DNA of 8,635 nt from CAYXXZ01 sp050175615 (GTDB lineage Bacteria > Pseudomonadota > Gammaproteobacteria > Pseudomonadales > Porticoccaceae): positions 1 to 8,635 of the forward strand of contig JBFXIU010000142.1 of assembly GCA_050175615.1 (NCBI GenBank), written 5' to 3'. The notes beneath the pieces were generated by a model. The model was not told where the DNA came from. It saw only the letters and a list, made by a program, of their open reading frames with translations, and did no database searches. The translations under genes were made by a program, and so were the position numbers. Shown here one piece after another: positions 6,268 to 8,635 of the stretch. Every line of letters begins with the position of its first letter. Positions within the stretch are counted from its first letter, which is position 1.

Positions 6268-8102
6268 TGACTGAGGCTGCGGCCTTTGATGCCGTCAGTT
6301 TTCTGAAAACCCTGACCCAGCGTCCTGGGGTGTATCAGATGATGGCGGAAAATGGCGATGTGCTCTATGTGGGAAAAGCCAAAAATCTGCGCAAGCGGGT
6401 CAGCAGCTATTTTCGCAAAACCGGGCTGGCGCCAAAAACCCGATCGCTGGTCAGCCGCATTCACGGGGTGCAGGTCACGGTAACCGGAACGGAAATCGAA
6501 GCCCTGATTCTCGAACAGAACCTTATCAAACAGTATCGCCCACCGTACAATGTGCTGCTGCGGGATGACAAATCCTATCCCTACATCCACCTTTCGGCGG
6601 GAGAGCCCTATCCGCGGCTGAGTTTTCACCGCGGCTCCAAAAAGAAAAAAGGCCAATATTTTGGCCCCTATCCCAGTGTCAATGCGGTGAGGGAAAGCCT
6701 GGTCTTTCTGCAAAAAACCTTTCGTGTCCGCCAGTGTGACGACAGTTTTTATCGCAATCGTTCGCGCCCCTGCCTGCAATACCAGATCAAACGTTGCACC
6801 GGCCCCTGTGTCGGTCTGATTTCCGAGGAGGATTACCAGCGGGATGTTCGCCATACGGAACTGTTTCTCGATGGTAAAAACGATCAGGTCATTCGCGAGC
6901 TGGAAAAAGAGATGGATGAGGCGTCCGCCAGCCTCGCTTTTGAAGTTGCCGCCGAATTGCGCGATAAAATCATCGCCCTGCGCCAGATGCAATCGGAACA
7001 GATTATCGAATCCGGGCAGGGTGATGTCGACGTCATCGCGGCCGCCGTGGCCGGGGATCAGGCCTGTGTTCATATGCTCTATATTCGCCATGGACGCATG
7101 GTGGGCAGTCGCAGCTTTTATCTGAAAATTCCTTTGGTGGAGGATGAGGCCACCATTCTCAATGAATTTATTTCCCAGTTTTACATCGGCGCTGGCGGCG
7201 CCAGGCAGCTGCCCAAGGAAATTTTGACGCAGGTTGACGCGGTGGAGACGGAAGTGCTCAGTGGCGCCATCAGCCAGGCATTGGGGCGCAAAGTGGAAGT
7301 CAAAAACCGCTTGCGCGCCACCAGAGCGCGCTGGTGCGAACTGGCGCAGCGCACTGCGGAACAAAATCTTGCCGGGCGCATGGCGTCCAGACAAAGTATT
7401 GTCAATCGCTTTGAATCCCTGAGAGATACCCTGGGGCTGGATCAAATGCCGGAGCGCATCGAGTGCTTTGATATCAGTCACAGCAGCGGCGAGGCCACGG
7501 TGGCGTCCTGTGTCGTTTTTGGCATTGAGGGCGCCATCAAGTCCGATTACCGCCGCTTCAATATTGAGGGCGTGGCTGCGGGTGACGATTATGCCGCCAT
7601 GGAACAGGCAATTAAGCGGCGCTTTACTCGGCTGAAGAATGGCGAGGGCAAAATCCCTGACATTCTGCTGATCGACGGCGGTAAGGGGCAGCTGCGCAAA
7701 GCGACGGAAATTTTGGGGGAGTTGGGCGTTGTCGGTATTCTGGTGGTGGGTGTTGCCAAGGGAACGACGCGAAAACCGGGAATGGAAACCCTGTTTTTGG
7801 CCAGTGACAGCGACCAGGAAATCCTTCGCCCTCAGGCTGCGGCCTTGCATTTGATTCAGCAGGTTCGCGACGAAGCTCACCGCTTCGCCATTACCGGACA
7901 CCGCCAGCGCCGCGACAAAAAACGCCGCGAATCGCTTCTGGAAACCATCGACGGTATAGGGCCAAAGCGGCGCCGCGATCTGTTGCGCTACTTTGGCGGT
8001 TATGGCGAGGTGGAAAAAGCCGGTGTCAGCGAGCTGATGAAAGTGCCAGGCATCAGCAGAAAAGTGGCTGAAACTATTTACAGCGCTCTTCACAATGAGT
8101 AG
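6267..8102 (+). CDS. uvrC: Excinuclease ABC subunit C (UvrC)
   Basis: UvrC is the dual-incision nuclease of nucleotide excision repair: recruited by UvrB at a lesion, it cuts 3' and then 5' of the damage. From ATG 6267 the protein is 611 residues, against 610 in E. coli. The N-terminal GIY-YIG nuclease has Y23, Y34-V-G, R42 and E83 in LILEQNLIK. Four cysteines, C157, C169, C177 and C181, match the spacing of the iron-sulfur cluster cysteines of E. coli UvrC. The UVR domain that contacts UvrB is at about 207-242 (coiled coil, AFEVAAELRDKI). The C-terminal RNase H-like nuclease shows D402 in FDISH, D441 in GDDYAAM, D470 in LLIDGGKGQL and H538 in DEAHRF. Tandem helix-hairpin-helix motifs follow at about 557-605 (IDGIGPKRRRDLLRYFGG and VPGISRKVAETIY). 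Nothing is missing. It probably shares a transcript with gacA. Confidence 0.97.
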   Translation: MTEAAAFDAVSFLKTLTQRPGVYQMMAENGDVLYVGKAKNLRKRVSSYFRKTGLAPKTRSLVSRIHGVQVTVTGTEIEALILEQNLIKQYRPPYNVLLRDDKSYPYIHLSAGEPYPRLSFHRGSKKKKGQYFGPYPSVNAVRESLVFLQKTFRVRQCDDSFYRNRSRPCLQYQIKRCTGPCVGLISEEDYQRDVRHTELFLDGKNDQVIRELEKEMDEASASLAFEVAAELRDKIIALRQMQSEQIIESGQGDVDVIAAAVAGDQACVHMLYIRHGRMVGSRSFYLKIPLVEDEATILNEFISQFYIGAGGARQLPKEILTQVDAVETEVLSGAISQALGRKVEVKNRLRATRARWCELAQRTAEQNLAGRMASRQSIVNRFESLRDTLGLDQMPERIECFDISHSSGEATVASCVVFGIEGAIKSDYRRFNIEGVAAGDDYAAMEQAIKRRFTRLKNGEGKIPDILLIDGGKGQLRKATEILGELGVVGILVVGVAKGTTRKPGMETLFLASDSDQEILRPQAAALHLIQQVRDEAHRFAITGHRQRRDKKRRESLLETIDGIGPKRRRDLLRYFGGYGEVEKAGVSELMKVPGISRKVAETIYSALHNE

Positions 8103-8122
8103 TTTAAGCACTTATTTAAATC

Positions 8123-8133
8123 AACTATTGGCA
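8123..8133 (+). repeat. Left copy of 11-bp direct repeat (candidate target-site duplication)
   Basis: AACTATTGGCA directly abuts the left terminal inverted repeat. It pairs with AATTATTGGCA at 8267-8277; the only difference is at the third base. The uninterrupted core TATTGGCA is 8 bases. The position exactly at both element borders favours a target-site duplication over chance. Confidence 0.6.
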
Positions 8134-8266
8134 GAATGGCACTGACTCAAGCCGTCATTCCCGCGTAGGCGGGAATCCAAGAGTCTCGACCCCCTTGAAA
8201 AAACTGGATTCCCGCCTACGCGGGAATGACGAAAATCGTGGCGTTGGCGTTAAGTCGGTGCCATTC
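8134..8266. mobile_element. MITE-like non-autonomous element between uvrC and pgsA
   Basis: A 133-bp non-coding element begins 31 bases after the uvrC stop. Its ends are imperfect inverted repeats: left GAATGGCACTGACTCAAGCC (8134-8153) against the right end 8246-8266, whose complement reads GAATGGCACCGACTTAACGCC. That is 18 matches, 2 mismatches and a 1-base bulge. Immediately outside are AACTATTGGCA (8123-8133) and AATTATTGGCA (8267-8277), direct copies matching at 10 of 11 positions, as expected for an old target-site duplication. It encodes no protein. An 11-bp duplication is within the range known for IS4-family transposases, but I cannot name the parent element. The interior is almost filled by an inverted pair of dRS3-like repeats. 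Confidence 0.65.
8153..8231. repeat. Inverted pair of dRS3-like palindromic repeats (27-bp perfect arms)
   Basis: The left arm 8153-8179 and right arm 8205-8231 are perfect reverse complements over 27 bases, separated by 25 bases. Each arm holds its own 20-bp palindrome, ATTCCCGC-GTAG-GCGGGAAT at 8157-8176 and ATTCCCGC-CTAC-GCGGGAAT at 8208-8227. This fits the ATTCCC-N8-GGGAAT pattern of the neisserial dRS3 repeat; GTCATTCCCGCG...GGAATCCA repeats are scattered in many proteobacterial genomes. As RNA the region can form one very long stem or two short hairpins. There is no T-run after either, so it is not a classical intrinsic terminator, though it could stabilise or end the uvrC message. Confidence 0.85.
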
Positions 8267-8277
8267 AATTATTGGCA
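8267..8277 (+). repeat. Right copy of 11-bp direct repeat (candidate target-site duplication)
   Basis: AATTATTGGCA starts at the base after the right terminal inverted repeat and mirrors the copy at 8123-8133 with one mismatch. It ends 25 bases before the pgsA ATG, so the insertion sits in the pgsA leader. Confidence 0.6.
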
Positions 8278-8302
8278 TATTCGCTCTCTGCGCTTGGGAA
8301 TT

Positions 8303-8635
8303 ATGTGGACCTTACCTAATATACTGACATTTATCCGCATACTCTTTATTCCCTTGCTGGTGGCGGTTTATTACCTTCCCATAGAGGGACGTTACCTGAT
8401 TGCCGCAGCTATTTTCGGCCTTGCAGCTCTCACCGACTGGTTCGATGGCTACCTGGCGCGCAAACTCAATCAGATGACCCCCTTTGGCGCCTTTCTCGAT
8501 CCGGTGGCCGATAAGTTGATAGTCGCCGTCGCCCTGGTGATTCTGGTGGAAAGCCGGCCAACGCTGCTGGTGGCATTGCCGGCAATGATTATTAACTGCC
8601 GTGAAATTCTCATTTCAGCCATGCGGGAGTGGATG
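8303..8635 (+). CDS. pgsA: CDP-diacylglycerol-glycerol-3-phosphate 3-phosphatidyltransferase (3' partial)
   Basis: PgsA is the inner-membrane enzyme that joins CDP-diacylglycerol and glycerol-3-phosphate to make phosphatidylglycerophosphate, precursor of phosphatidylglycerol and cardiolipin. The window cuts the gene after 111 codons; the E. coli protein is about 182 residues, so roughly 70 are missing. The CDP-alcohol phosphotransferase signature is complete: D45-x2-D48-G49-x2-A52-R53-x8-G62-x3-D66-x3-D70. Hydrophobic segments at about 7-25, 31-44 and 72-83 fit membrane helices, and CREILISAMREWM at the end matches the family. ATG 8303 is preceded by GGGAA at 8296-8300, a rather close ribosome site. 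In relatives pgsA follows uvrC directly; here the MITE-like element lies between them, so co-transcription is less certain. Confidence 0.95.
   Translation, partial: MWTLPNILTFIRILFIPLLVAVYYLPIEGRYLIAAAIFGLAALTDWFDGYLARKLNQMTPFGAFLDPVADKLIVAVALVILVESRPTLLVALPAMIINCREILISAMREWM

Noticed and set aside
6264..8111. Very long open frame on the minus strand (615 codons) opposite uvrC, and a similar 421-codon one at 2271-3536
   Set aside because: They lie opposite genes with complete, recognisable domains. The translations are low in recognisable motifs, and long antisense frames are common in GC-rich coding DNA.
8137..8152. TGGCAC...GC resembling a sigma-54 promoter
   Set aside because: The GG to GC spacing is 11 bases, not the required 10. 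The bases are already explained by the terminal inverted repeat, and the same sequence recurs inverted at the other end.
8153..8231. Rho-independent terminator after uvrC
   Set aside because: The stem is strong but no run of T follows it on either strand. A structural or mobile repeat fits better, though a role in transcript end formation is not excluded.
8153..8231. Two-unit CRISPR remnant
   Set aside because: The repeats are inverted, not direct, and only two are present. There are no cas genes, and the pattern matches dRS3-like repeats.

Overview
This window looks like chromosomal housekeeping DNA from a gammaproteobacterium. Every gene is on the + strand and nearly all of it is coding. 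Gene content and order (msbA-lpxK-kdsB-low-molecular-weight phosphatase-murB, then a GacA/UvrY regulator-uvrC-pgsA) match arrangements known from Pseudomonas and its relatives and from enterobacteria (uvrY-uvrC-pgsA). The proteins are full length with intact motifs. The exact genus cannot be read from the sequence; a Pseudomonas- or Cellvibrio-like lineage is a guess.

Layout. Positions 2-4895 form an envelope-biogenesis cluster: the lipid A flippase MsbA (5' end outside the window), the lipid A 4'-kinase LpxK, the CMP-KDO synthetase KdsB, a low-molecular-weight tyrosine phosphatase and the peptidoglycan enzyme MurB. The first four genes are joined by three successive 4-base ATGA stop/start overlaps, and murB starts 1 base after the phosphatase stop. 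Positions about 4888-8102 carry an AlkB-type dioxygenase overlapping the end of murB, a GacA-type response regulator and the excision nuclease subunit UvrC, so two DNA-repair genes flank a global regulator. A possible 23-codon reading frame fits exactly between gacA and uvrC. I see no convincing promoter or terminator from 2 to 8102, so this stretch may be one long, translationally coupled transcription unit.

The only sizeable non-coding stretch is 8103-8302, between uvrC and pgsA. It holds a compact 133-bp element with imperfect outer terminal inverted repeats, flanked by an 11-bp near-perfect direct repeat. Inside is a perfect 27-bp inverted pair of dRS3-like ATTCCCGC...GCGGGAAT repeats. 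It looks like a non-autonomous transposon (MITE) and is the most interesting part of the window. The window ends inside pgsA, the phosphatidylglycerophosphate synthase gene, 111 codons in.

I found no new multi-gene system here. The coding part is ordinary core genome.
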